DNA from: Paenibacillus aestuarii
GTDB lineage: Bacteria > Bacillota > Bacilli > Paenibacillales > NBRC-103111
Assembly: GCF_027789125.1 (NCBI RefSeq)
Contig: NZ_JAQFVF010000005.1
Coordinates: 1 to 64,000, forward strand
Length of the DNA stretch: 64,000 nt
Direction of reading: 5' to 3'
Part shown: positions 45,032-53,217 of the stretch, in pieces
Numbering within the stretch: the first letter of the stretch is position 1
Layout of the letters: every line of letters begins with the position of its first letter
The notes under the pieces: generated by a model
Databases searched by the model: none
The model's input: the letters and a program-made list of their open reading frames with translations, nothing else
Told to the model about the DNA's origin: nothing
Program-made: the position numbers and the translations under genes

Positions 45032-46006
45032 ATGGTCAAAAGAGCAAGACTGATTTATAATCCGACCTCTGGCCGTGAAGAGATGCGCAAGCGGTTACCG
45101 GAAATTCTCCAGCGCCTGGAGCGCGGAGGATTCGAGACATCGACGCACGCCACGATTGGCGAAGGGGATGCGACCATGGCCGCAGCGATTGCGGTGGAGC
45201 GGGGTTTTGATTTAATCATTGCCGCCGGCGGCGACGGCACATTGTGCGAAGTCGTCAACGGTATGGCGGAGAAGGCCAACCGGCCGCCGCTGGGCATTCT
45301 CCCGTTGGGGACGACGAATGATTTTGCCCGGGCGCTCAACATTCCCAAGAACTGGGAAGCGGCAGTTGACCTGATCATCCAGCAGTACACCCGATCCATT
45401 GATGTAGGAAAAATCAATAACCGTTACTTCATTAATATTGCCGGTGGGGGCTCCTTGACGGAGCTGACCTACGAAGTACCGAGCAAGCTGAAGACGATGA
45501 TCGGCCAGTTGGCCTATTATATGAAAGGTTTGGAAAAGCTGCCACGTTTGCGTCCGATTGAGCTGTTCCTCAAGGCCGGGGATGCCGAGTTCCACGAGGA
45601 AGTGATGCTGTTCCTGGTCGGCAACTCCAACTCCGTCGGCGGCTTCGAGAAGCTTGCGCCTGATGCGGATTTGAACGACGGCTTGTTCGATGTACTGATC
45701 CTGCGTAAATGCAACCTGGCGGAGTTCATCCGCGTCGTGACGCTCGCCCTGCGCGGCGAGCATTTGAGCGATCCGAACGTGATCTATTTTCAGACGGACC
45801 GCATCGAAATTAATTCGCCGGACTACGTCCAGCTCAACCTTGACGGTGAATTCGGCGGCACCTTGCCGTGCGTCATGACGAACCTGAAGAGCCATCTGCA
45901 GATCATCGTCGACGAATCCGGCCAGTCGATCTATAAGAAGACGTTGCTCGATACCTTGACGACTCCTTTTCAGCTGAAGGGGGAGAAGGATGAGGGGACG
46001 GAGTAG
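45032..46006 (+). CDS. dgkB: Diacylglycerol kinase
   Basis: Soluble lipid kinase of the DAGK catalytic family, 324 residues, recycling diacylglycerol to phosphatidic acid for phospholipid and lipoteichoic acid metabolism. It begins KRARLIYNPTSGRE; the nucleotide-binding GGDGTLCEVVNGM is at residues about 68-80 and LGILPLGTTNDFARAL follows. The C-terminal LNLDGEFGG segment is typical. The last roughly 36 codons are duplicated downstream as a decayed copy. B. subtilis dgkB is likewise followed by an rlmCD-type gene. Confidence 0.93.
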   Translation: MVKRARLIYNPTSGREEMRKRLPEILQRLERGGFETSTHATIGEGDATMAAAIAVERGFDLIIAAGGDGTLCEVVNGMAEKANRPPLGILPLGTTNDFARALNIPKNWEAAVDLIIQQYTRSIDVGKINNRYFINIAGGGSLTELTYEVPSKLKTMIGQLAYYMKGLEKLPRLRPIELFLKAGDAEFHEEVMLFLVGNSNSVGGFEKLAPDADLNDGLFDVLILRKCNLAEFIRVVTLALRGEHLSDPNVIYFQTDRIEINSPDYVQLNLDGEFGGTLPCVMTNLKSHLQIIVDESGQSIYKKTLLDTLTTPFQLKGEKDEGTE

Positions 46007-46041
46007 CGGGTGGCGATGGCTTTGATAGCCGTAATGGCTAA

Positions 46042-46150
46042 GCAGATCATCGTCGACGAGTCCGGCCAGTGGATCTAAAAGAAGATGTTGCTCGATACCC
46101 TGACGATCTCGTTCCAGTTGAACGGGCAAAGGATGAGGGATGGAGTAGAG
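46042..46150 (+). pseudogene. Decayed duplicate of the dgkB 3' end
   Basis: About 108 bases repeat the end of dgkB (45898-46006) with an offset of 144. The shared segments include CAGATCATCGTCGACGA, TCCGGCCAGT and TTGCTCGATACC. The copy has several substitutions and an internal TAA in the segment equivalent to IYKK, and no upstream coding part. It lies in the gap between dgkB and the methyltransferase gene. Confidence 0.85.
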
Positions 46151-46258
46151 GGATAGAAGCGGAGAATAGCCGTTAATATAAATAAGAAGTTACAGGCTGA
46201 AGACTAGAAAGAGTGAGGTTGATCGCATTTTCCGGTTTTTCGTCGAAATGAGGGTGTT

Positions 46259-48073
46259 ATGAAAGAGAAAAACAGATCCGGCTCGCAGTCGGGTAAACAT
46301 AATGTTCAGAGTAGTAAAGGTAAGGTTGCTGGCGGCCCTACTGGAAAGGCTGGGGGCAGAGCGGGTAAGCCTGAGACAGCGGTGAGCGGATTTGGCGGAA
46401 GGCAGGAGCGTGCGGGAAGTGCTTCTGCAGCTGGAGGGTCGCGCTATGCCGGAAAGGGCCATGGGGTTGAGAACGCTGGCAGTAGGCAGGATCGTGCAGG
46501 AAGAGCTTCCGCAGCTGGAAGGGTGCAAAATGCAGGGAGAGGTCTCGGAGCTGGGAAAGCTGACAATAGGCAGGATCGTGTAGGAAGGGTCTCCGCAGTT
46601 GGCGGATCGCGGAATGCCGGGAGAAGTTTCTCCACAGCGAAGGCTGAGCCGGCCTGGATGGCTGATTTGCCGGTGCAGATCGGGCAGCAATATGAGGCTG
46701 AGATCATCGGGATCAGTCATGACGGGGAAGGGGTAGGCCGTGTGAATGGCTTTACCCTTTTTGTCGGTGGTGCGCTGCCTGGTGAGCGGGTGCTTGTGAG
46801 GGTGGAGCACCTGAAAAAGCAGTACGGCTATGCGGAGCTGCTGCAGGTTGTGGAGGCGAGTCCGGAGCGTGTGAAGCCGGATTGCGGCATTTACGAGCAG
46901 TGCGGCGGCTGCCAATTGCAGCACCTCGGCTATGAGGCGCAGCTGCGCGTTAAGCGCCAGCAGGTTGTGGACAACCTGCAGCGGATCGGGAAGCTGACGG
47001 TGCAACAAGCCCCGGGCGAAGAAGGCATTCTTGTCCATCCTACGCTGGGGATGTCCGATCCTTGGCGGTACCGCAACAAGGCGCAGGTCCCTTTTGGCGA
47101 AGAACAGGGGGGCCTCATCGGCGGCTTTTATGCGCAGGGGAGCCATCGCATCATTGATATGGATGAGTGCTTGATCCAGCACGAGGCGAACGACGAAGTC
47201 GTCGCTCGAATCAAAGAGATCGGCGCGCGCCTGGGCATCACCGCGTACAACGAAGAGCATCACGCCGGACTGCTGCGCCACGTCGTTGTCAAAGTCGGCT
47301 TCCGTACGGGCGAGATTATGGTCGTTCTGGTGACGAACGGCGGGACGATTCCGCGGGCGGAAGAGTGGGTTGCCGGCATCCGTGAGGCTGTGCCTGGCGT
47401 GAAAAGTATTTGTCATAACGTGAATATGAAGCAGACGAACGTTATTTTTGGGGATGAGACTCGCGTCCTGTGGGGCAGCGAGGTCATCTATGACTACATC
47501 GGCGATGTGAAATTTGCTATTTCGGCGCGCTCGTTCTTTCAAGTGAATCCCGTGCAAACGGAAGTTTTGTACGGGAAAGCGCTGGAATACGCCGCACTGA
47601 CAGGCGGCGAGACTGTCGTCGATGCCTATTGCGGCATCGGCACGATCTCCCTGTTCCTAGCGCAGAAGGCGGGACAGGTTTATGGGGTTGAGATCGTCGA
47701 GGAGGCGATCGCGGATGCACGCAAGAATGCCGAATTGAACGGCATGACGAACGTGCATTTCGAAGCAGGCCCAGCGGAAGTGGTCCTACCCGCGTGGACA
47801 CGTCAGGGCGTTCGCCCCGACGTGATCGTGGTGGACCCGCCCCGCAAGGGCTGCGACGCCGCGCTGCTGGCGACGATCCTGGAGCTGCAGCCGCGCCGCG
47901 TCGTCTACGTGTCGTGCAGCGCATCGACACTGGCGCGCGACTTGCGCGTGCTCGTCAACGGCGGCTACCGCGTCGCGGAGGTGACGCCGGTGGATATGTT
48001 TCCGCATACGGTGCATGTGGAATCGGTTGCGTTGCTTGTACGAAATGAAACAGATGCTGAAAAGCCTTATTAA
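46259..48073 (+). CDS. rlmCD: 23S rRNA (uracil-C5)-methyltransferase RlmCD-type with repetitive N-terminal extension
   Basis: SAM-dependent TrmA/RumA-family enzyme, 604 residues. Residues about 140-200 are the TRAM domain, followed by the Fe-S motif CGIYEQCGGC with a further Cys near DMDECL, the SAM loop VVDAYCGIGTIS, VVDPPRKGCD, and the catalytic Cys in YVSCSAST. The first roughly 130 residues are unusual: a low-complexity Gly/Ala/Arg/Ser region with three approximate 27-28-residue repeats around RQDRAGRASAAG. The repeats are seen in DNA as AGGCAGGA-CGTG...TCCGCAG units. Site specificity (U747/U1939 as in B. subtilis) is inferred. Confidence 0.9.
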   Translation: MKEKNRSGSQSGKHNVQSSKGKVAGGPTGKAGGRAGKPETAVSGFGGRQERAGSASAAGGSRYAGKGHGVENAGSRQDRAGRASAAGRVQNAGRGLGAGKADNRQDRVGRVSAVGGSRNAGRSFSTAKAEPAWMADLPVQIGQQYEAEIIGISHDGEGVGRVNGFTLFVGGALPGERVLVRVEHLKKQYGYAELLQVVEASPERVKPDCGIYEQCGGCQLQHLGYEAQLRVKRQQVVDNLQRIGKLTVQQAPGEEGILVHPTLGMSDPWRYRNKAQVPFGEEQGGLIGGFYAQGSHRIIDMDECLIQHEANDEVVARIKEIGARLGITAYNEEHHAGLLRHVVVKVGFRTGEIMVVLVTNGGTIPRAEEWVAGIREAVPGVKSICHNVNMKQTNVIFGDETRVLWGSEVIYDYIGDVKFAISARSFFQVNPVQTEVLYGKALEYAALTGGETVVDAYCGIGTISLFLAQKAGQVYGVEIVEEAIADARKNAELNGMTNVHFEAGPAEVVLPAWTRQGVRPDVIVVDPPRKGCDAALLATILELQPRRVVYVSCSASTLARDLRVLVNGGYRVAEVTPVDMFPHTVHVESVALLVRNETDAEKPY

Positions 48074-48258
48074 TACTGGGTTTTTCTGATGAAACAGCAA
48101 GATGAAATTAGTGGTACAGCAGTGATTTTTCCTGATTTTTTGGCCATTGGTGCAAAGTTGGTGTAAAAATTCAACATCAATGAGCCAAAATCAGCGGAAA
48201 TCACCCGAAAAGAGCGTAAAACAGGGCACATTTTGAAGAAACTGTTATAGTCCTTAAG

Positions 48259-48302
48259 AAAAGAACCCGAACGATTGATACAGAAATCGTTCGGGTTCTT
48301 AT
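48259..48302. terminator. Terminator at the 3' end of the integrase gene
   Basis: AAGAACCCGAACGAT-TGATACAGA-AATCGTTCGGGTTCTT is a perfect 15-16-bp stem ending just at the integrase stop on the minus strand. It lies 185 bases after rlmCD and may terminate both. Confidence 0.8.
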
Positions 48303-49474
48303 GCTTCTTTACGTTTTTTAAATGGAATGATCTGATCGAATTTATTTGCAGCTTCTTTATCCGCCTTCGATAAAACATGGCCGTAAATGTTCATCGTTGT
48401 CGTAATGTTGGCATGTCCCAGACGTTCAGAAATAATTTTTGCATGGACACCTTGGTTAATGAGTAAGGTAGCAGAGGTGTGGCGTAGATCATGAAATTTG
48501 ATGTATTTTAAATTATGTTTCTTTAAAAAGCCGCGGAACCACAGGTAAGGACTCTCCGGATAAAATGCTCTGCCGTACTGGTTAAAGAAAACAAAGAAAT
48601 GATCGTTATCCCGGGTTTTCTCTAATTCACCCCATTCATCCAAACAGTACTCATGATATTGTTTCAGCTCTTCCCAAACAGCATCCGAAAGGTTGATCTT
48701 ACGAGTAGATTTCTTAGTCTTCGGTTCTTTAATAATGGGATTTCCATTAATAAAGTCTGAAATGCTCTGCTTTACATAAATCGTACCTTGCTCCAAATCA
48801 ACATTTTTCCACTCGAGCCCAACCAACTCGCCGCGGCGAAGACCAGTGGTTAAGGCAAGCGTAATCATCATGCGCCAATGATAGGCCTCCGATTCTAACG
48901 CTTCAAACAATAATTGAATTTCATCTTCATCGTATACTTCACTTTCCTTATACACTACCTTAGGTGACTTCACATCAGCAACAGGATTTGTTTTTATAAC
49001 CCGCCACTCGACAGCTCTTGAGAAGATATTTTTTAAAACACGATACACGTATTGAATAGTTCCTGAAGAGAGCTTTCCATTTTTTCCGTCCTGTCTGCTG
49101 CCTTCTTTCCCTAATTCGCTAATTAGAGATGCAATATGTAATGGTTTCACTTGATCTAAGCGTAAATGTCCAATGGCTGGAAGTATGCGATTTTTTAAAA
49201 TACGAAGGTATGTAGATAAAGTCTTTTGTTCAAGTTCTTGCATCGCATACTTGTCTTTCCACTCGTCGACGAAGGCGTTTAGCGTTAATTTTTCAGGTGC
49301 AATGTATGCTCCAGCCTGAACCTCAACCTCGAATTTGGCAAGTTCAAGCTCAGCTTCTTTTTTTGTGCGGCAACGAACTGTTTTGCCATGACGGATATAT
49401 TTTCCTGTCGCATCTCTTCCTATGCTAACGGTTAATCTCCAGGAATTCTTACCTCTTTTTTCCATACTTGCCAA
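48299..49474 (-). CDS. int: Phage/ICE-type tyrosine integrase
   Basis: About 391 residues: an N-terminal AP2-like arm-binding domain (SWRLTVSIGRDATGK), a SAM-like core-binding domain (TLNAFVDEWKDKYA onward), and the catalytic domain. The catalytic residues are R in TTGLRRGEL, HxxR in FHDLRHTSA, H in RLGHANI, and the nucleophile Tyr in TTTMNIYGHV. TTG 49474 is favoured as the start because AGGAGG stands eight bases upstream; GTG 49480 is too close. The gene points toward rlmCD, so the left attachment site probably lies in 48074-48258. It marks the left end of the AT-rich island. Confidence 0.93.
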   Translation of the reverse strand: MASMEKRGKNSWRLTVSIGRDATGKYIRHGKTVRCRTKKEAELELAKFEVEVQAGAYIAPEKLTLNAFVDEWKDKYAMQELEQKTLSTYLRILKNRILPAIGHLRLDQVKPLHIASLISELGKEGSRQDGKNGKLSSGTIQYVYRVLKNIFSRAVEWRVIKTNPVADVKSPKVVYKESEVYDEDEIQLLFEALESEAYHWRMMITLALTTGLRRGELVGLEWKNVDLEQGTIYVKQSISDFINGNPIIKEPKTKKSTRKINLSDAVWEELKQYHEYCLDEWGELEKTRDNDHFFVFFNQYGRAFYPESPYLWFRGFLKKHNLKYIKFHDLRHTSATLLINQGVHAKIISERLGHANITTTMNIYGHVLSKADKEAANKFDQIIPFKKRKEA

Positions 49475-50252
49475 CCGCACTACCTCCTAGCCTTAAGAAA
49501 TAATACTTTTAATTATTTCCTTGAACAATTCGAAGAATACCTTAGTTGAATGGAAAAGATATGCTTGTTAATGGCGGTGTGTCATTTGGAGATGCTAAAA
49601 CACGTTGCAGAAGCTGATACTTACCATTGGTTCCCAGGAAATTTGTGAAGAACAGTGAGGTCTAAAATTATATAGTTCATTATATTTAAAAGGTTATCTG
49701 CAACCGAAGAAGAGTGACACAGGTGATCCAACGCCAAAACTCAGCTACATGCTCGCTCTAAGCACCATTAGATGTCGTATCGTAGTAGAGTAATGGTTGC
49801 AGCTGAAAACAGGAACCCAGCGAAGCGGGATAGGCTTAATTTATAACATATAGGCGTGATTCGAGTAAGAGTTATAAAAATATATGGTTTATATCGTCTT
49901 TTTACCTAAATGAGTTTTCTTTTGAAATCGGGTGGTAAGCCGTTTGCGACTATTATAACAGTCCCAATTTGGTGTTGGTTGCTCTCATTTAATGGGGTTT
50001 CTCACAATATATTAAAAACTTATGAATATTATGTGGAGGGATTTAAATATATTCAGCGAAATTATTAAACCATCCGGGACTATGGGACTATTCGTGGAAA
50101 TAAGTCTAGGTAGTACTTATACTTGTCATGACTTTTCTTGTGCATAGTGGAAATTTTTAAATTTATCAGTTGAGTTCATTATGTTTTGGCAAGAGCAGGT
50201 TTTTCATGGGATATTCTTTACAAAAAAGTACATAGATAGAAGGCTATTAATT
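49475..50252. other. Non-coding AT-rich stretch between integrase and defence operon
   Basis: About 780 bases with no protein gene that I can support on either strand. Short open stretches exist, for example a 20-codon frame near 49600 reading HVAEADTYHWFPGN, which may be a gene remnant. 49700-49850 is richer in G and C than its surroundings and looks structured, but I recognise no RNA family. It should hold the promoters for the leftward integrase and the rightward operon. Confidence 0.5.
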
Positions 50253-52229
50253 ATGAACTATTCTAAGTGGAATTTTGAAATTATACGATACTTTTTTAAC
50301 AGAAGTGTTGCACATAAAGAGGTTATTATTTTTTTAGATGAAAATGTTATTAATGAAATTGGTAAACCGTTTGATGCGGATGTAAATGATTTCATTCAAG
50401 CGGTCAAGGAAGGTCCAAATTTTACGGATAGTAAACACATTTGTGGTAAAGCGTATCAAACCTTTCTAGGGTGGAGGAGAAGATCATCGCAAAATTATCC
50501 ACCTTATATAGCCTATCTCGCTTTATTTGTGTTAGCAGCGGGAATAGATGGTGAATTTTCAAGTTCTGCTTACTATCCCAGATTAAAAAAAATTTTAGAC
50601 TTGCCGCATGATTTTAATATTAGATATTTTGATAGAATGCCAGAATTATGGCATGATCTCGAAAAATGGACGAGGCAGGAAAAACGAGGACGGTACGGTT
50701 ATTTCACAGCAAGGATTCAAGGACATTGGCGATATGTTGGCATGCCTTTATCGCAGCTGCTAATTACCAAAGCTGAGAGGGAAGAGAGTTTGCCTGGTAT
50801 CTTTGCAAAATACGGCTTTGATGCAAAAGACTGTCCTTCAGAGCATGAACTAATTTCGGCACTAGTTGAATCCCCACAAATTCGTTCAAAAACTAAGGCT
50901 TTTCTAACAAACATGAAGGAAACTTATTTACGCAATACTTTGTTAGAAATAGTAATGGCTGAATTGGAACAATGGGAAGGGATTAATGGGGAAATAGAAA
51001 CTGAATCTTCCCTTAATAAATCAAATGCTAGATTAGTTCTTTGTATTAAATATGATGAATTTTCTGAGAGGGCATTATTCACTTTGAGAGTTAGAAGCAC
51101 TCGAGAATTTCCTGATGAGGACTTGGAATATCGAAGATTAAATGAAACCGAGTCTTCCCTTTTTTGTTTCCAATCAATAGACTCAATTTCATCAAATCTT
51201 ATATCGTTAAAAGACCAAACGAACTTTAACGCTTCGAAGTTGGACTGGTTAAATGGGGAAACGTTATTTCATAATGATCCTTGGTGGACAGCCAAGTTAT
51301 ATGGTGCCACTGTTCGAGTTTTCACGAGTGGACAACAGTATGGTATCGAGTGGATAGAAGTGCAGAGAGTTGAAACAGGTACTCCATATTTAATATGTCA
51401 TCACTCCTCTGTGGCTTCTACTGTACTTAAATGGGCACAAACACATTGTTTGAGCTATCAACAGTTATCTTCCATCGGATTACCAGTTGGATGGTATATA
51501 TTTAAGGTGGAAAAAATCCTTCAATCCCATCCTATATTAAATAAGTTAAAACTTCCGTTACTTTGCAATATCAAACTTGATGGTGGAATAAAATCAAGCA
51601 GGGGTAACTTTTATCTTTCTTTTGCGCCTCCCAACATTGTTGTTGAGGGCAACTGGGAGGGGCAACAACCCCTAGCCAACGGTAAAGAGCTGGAAAGTAT
51701 TGGGATCAGAAAGTGGAGGTTATTGGGCACTTTTCCTAAACAAGAACCGATCACGGTTGAATTAATTGTATCAGAAAATGTGAAGCGGACGACATTTAAT
51801 CTTGAAGAACCCAGAATACTTTCTAAGTACTTTGCATTTAAAAGAGATCGTTTCGGAAAAAAATGTATTGACGAAAATGGTAACTCAATCTTCGATTCTT
51901 TTAATGATATTGATATAAAATGTTTTTTGCAAAAAAATTCAAAGAAAATAATTTATGTAGGTAGAGTACCGGGACAAATATCAAAATGGCCCCGGGAGAT
52001 AGAACCTATTTCATGGGAGCCCGTATGGGCAATATTGAATACACCAGATGGTCGATGGATTCCTCAGTTAGTTGGAAACCAGGCTGAGGAGTTACTGCCG
52101 ATTCAAAATCAAAAATTAAAGGATTGGAAAAAATGGAGGAAGGTATTCAGGGTTATTCCCGTTGAGTTGCCAATATCAATTGTAAATGAACTATGGAATG
52201 CTTATAAAAGAGAGGCAGACCGACTATGA
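50253..52229 (+). CDS. Unknown 658-residue protein, first gene of helicase-nuclease defence operon
   Basis: I do not recognise a named domain. The start is probably ATG 50253 (MNYSKWNFEIIRYFF) with GAAGG upstream; an in-frame ATG at 50181 lacks a site. The N-terminal third has IIFLDENVINEIG and PPYIAYLALFVLAAGIDG, followed by an aromatic and charged segment (LPHDFNIRYFDRMPELWHDLEKW) and HWRYVGMPLSQLLI. The C-terminal half is mixed beta-rich sequence without catalytic signatures. There is no signal peptide and no clear membrane helix. It is coupled by ATGA overlap to the next gene and is AT-rich like the rest of the island. A specificity, adaptor or assembly role is possible but unproven. Confidence 0.85.
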   Translation: MNYSKWNFEIIRYFFNRSVAHKEVIIFLDENVINEIGKPFDADVNDFIQAVKEGPNFTDSKHICGKAYQTFLGWRRRSSQNYPPYIAYLALFVLAAGIDGEFSSSAYYPRLKKILDLPHDFNIRYFDRMPELWHDLEKWTRQEKRGRYGYFTARIQGHWRYVGMPLSQLLITKAEREESLPGIFAKYGFDAKDCPSEHELISALVESPQIRSKTKAFLTNMKETYLRNTLLEIVMAELEQWEGINGEIETESSLNKSNARLVLCIKYDEFSERALFTLRVRSTREFPDEDLEYRRLNETESSLFCFQSIDSISSNLISLKDQTNFNASKLDWLNGETLFHNDPWWTAKLYGATVRVFTSGQQYGIEWIEVQRVETGTPYLICHHSSVASTVLKWAQTHCLSYQQLSSIGLPVGWYIFKVEKILQSHPILNKLKLPLLCNIKLDGGIKSSRGNFYLSFAPPNIVVEGNWEGQQPLANGKELESIGIRKWRLLGTFPKQEPITVELIVSENVKRTTFNLEEPRILSKYFAFKRDRFGKKCIDENGNSIFDSFNDIDIKCFLQKNSKKIIYVGRVPGQISKWPREIEPISWEPVWAILNTPDGRWIPQLVGNQAEELLPIQNQKLKDWKKWRKVFRVIPVELPISIVNELWNAYKREADRL

Positions 52230-53197
52230 GTGATCTGTTAACAGTTCTATCTCATCATGGAGATATCAGCTTTAGAGAACTATATTTGATTATAGAAAAA
52301 CTTTACCCAATTACAGGGATATCAGAGCAAAGCAGATCTGAAAAGTTCCAAATAATAAAGCAATTAGAGTTATTGGGTCATTGCGAAATTGATTATGAAG
52401 ATAAAAAGGTATATTGTAATCCACCCTTTTTCGGTTTACTACCTCGGGTTGGTGTGTACCAGGCCTTATTAGCGGGAGCTCGAAATACAGTTTTAGTAAA
52501 TAAGCTTAAGATACTTTCTGAAAAGTATAAGAATGAATTGAACCTATTAATCCTAAAGTCCAGCACCACGAATATTCCTGATACAATAATTCTAGAAAGC
52601 CACAATCTGAATATTATAGCGTTAATAGCGAAGGAATTAAAAATTAGTTTAATAGAGCGTTCGCCTTTAGCTTTTTTGTTAATAAATCATTCGGGTAATA
52701 TTGAAGAGTATGTCGCGGATACCAAAGAACTTGCTCTTTTAAATTGGGAAAAGAGAATATTCTTAGTTGATAATTTATTTTTCGCTAAAAAAGAAATGTT
52801 AAATAAGTCGAGCACCTGTCAACTAGAAGAGTATACTGCACCATTTAACCAAAAAAAATTATACAGATTAGTTAAAGGTGACAAAGGATATCAAGTAACT
52901 GCAGATTGGGGCCGTTATCTCTTATTAGGAGAACTGGAGAGGCAGGTTTTGTTGTATGACCTGCAGAACCAAATTTTTGCGGTTCCAAAGTCGGTTCCAT
53001 TGCCCAATTTACTTGCCAGGGCTGCCAACCTATGTTCAGGAACAGCCCCATCAGAATTTAAAACTAATAAAGTAATAGCTGACATTCCATCTGGTTGCAG
53101 GATGGAACAATATCATGGAGTTCCTTTTTTTATTGCAAGTAAAATAGCTGAGAAGCTCGGCCAAACTTTAGAAATAGTTTCATTAGAAACCAAGTAG
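52226..53197 (+). CDS. Unknown 323-residue protein with probable N-terminal winged helix
   Basis: Second gene of the operon, translationally coupled to the first (ATGA). Residues about 1-70 look like a winged helix: ISFRELYLIIEKL, SEKFQIIKQLELLGHCEIDYEDKKVYC, with the final strand pair resembling a wing. The remainder has no motif that I recognise; it contains LPRVGVYQALLAGAR and ends DIPSGCRMEQYHGVPFF. It may bind DNA or regulate its neighbours. The helicase gene follows after 20 bases with its own GTAAGGAG site. Confidence 0.82.
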   Translation: MSDLLTVLSHHGDISFRELYLIIEKLYPITGISEQSRSEKFQIIKQLELLGHCEIDYEDKKVYCNPPFFGLLPRVGVYQALLAGARNTVLVNKLKILSEKYKNELNLLILKSSTTNIPDTIILESHNLNIIALIAKELKISLIERSPLAFLLINHSGNIEEYVADTKELALLNWEKRIFLVDNLFFAKKEMLNKSSTCQLEEYTAPFNQKKLYRLVKGDKGYQVTADWGRYLLLGELERQVLLYDLQNQIFAVPKSVPLPNLLARAANLCSGTAPSEFKTNKVIADIPSGCRMEQYHGVPFFIASKIAEKLGQTLEIVSLETK

Positions 53198-53217
53198 GGT
53201 AAGGAGCGAAAAAATAG

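Noticed and set aside
46190-47557. 455-codon minus-strand frame opposite the rRNA methyltransferase gene
   Set aside because: It is antisense to rlmCD, has no binding site, and its translation is Arg/His/Pro-rich with no domain; a typical shadow in GC-rich DNA.
48259-48302. Inverted repeat as integrase attachment site
   Set aside because: The stem ends exactly at the integrase stop and looks like a terminator; no matching copy was seen toward the right end of the window.
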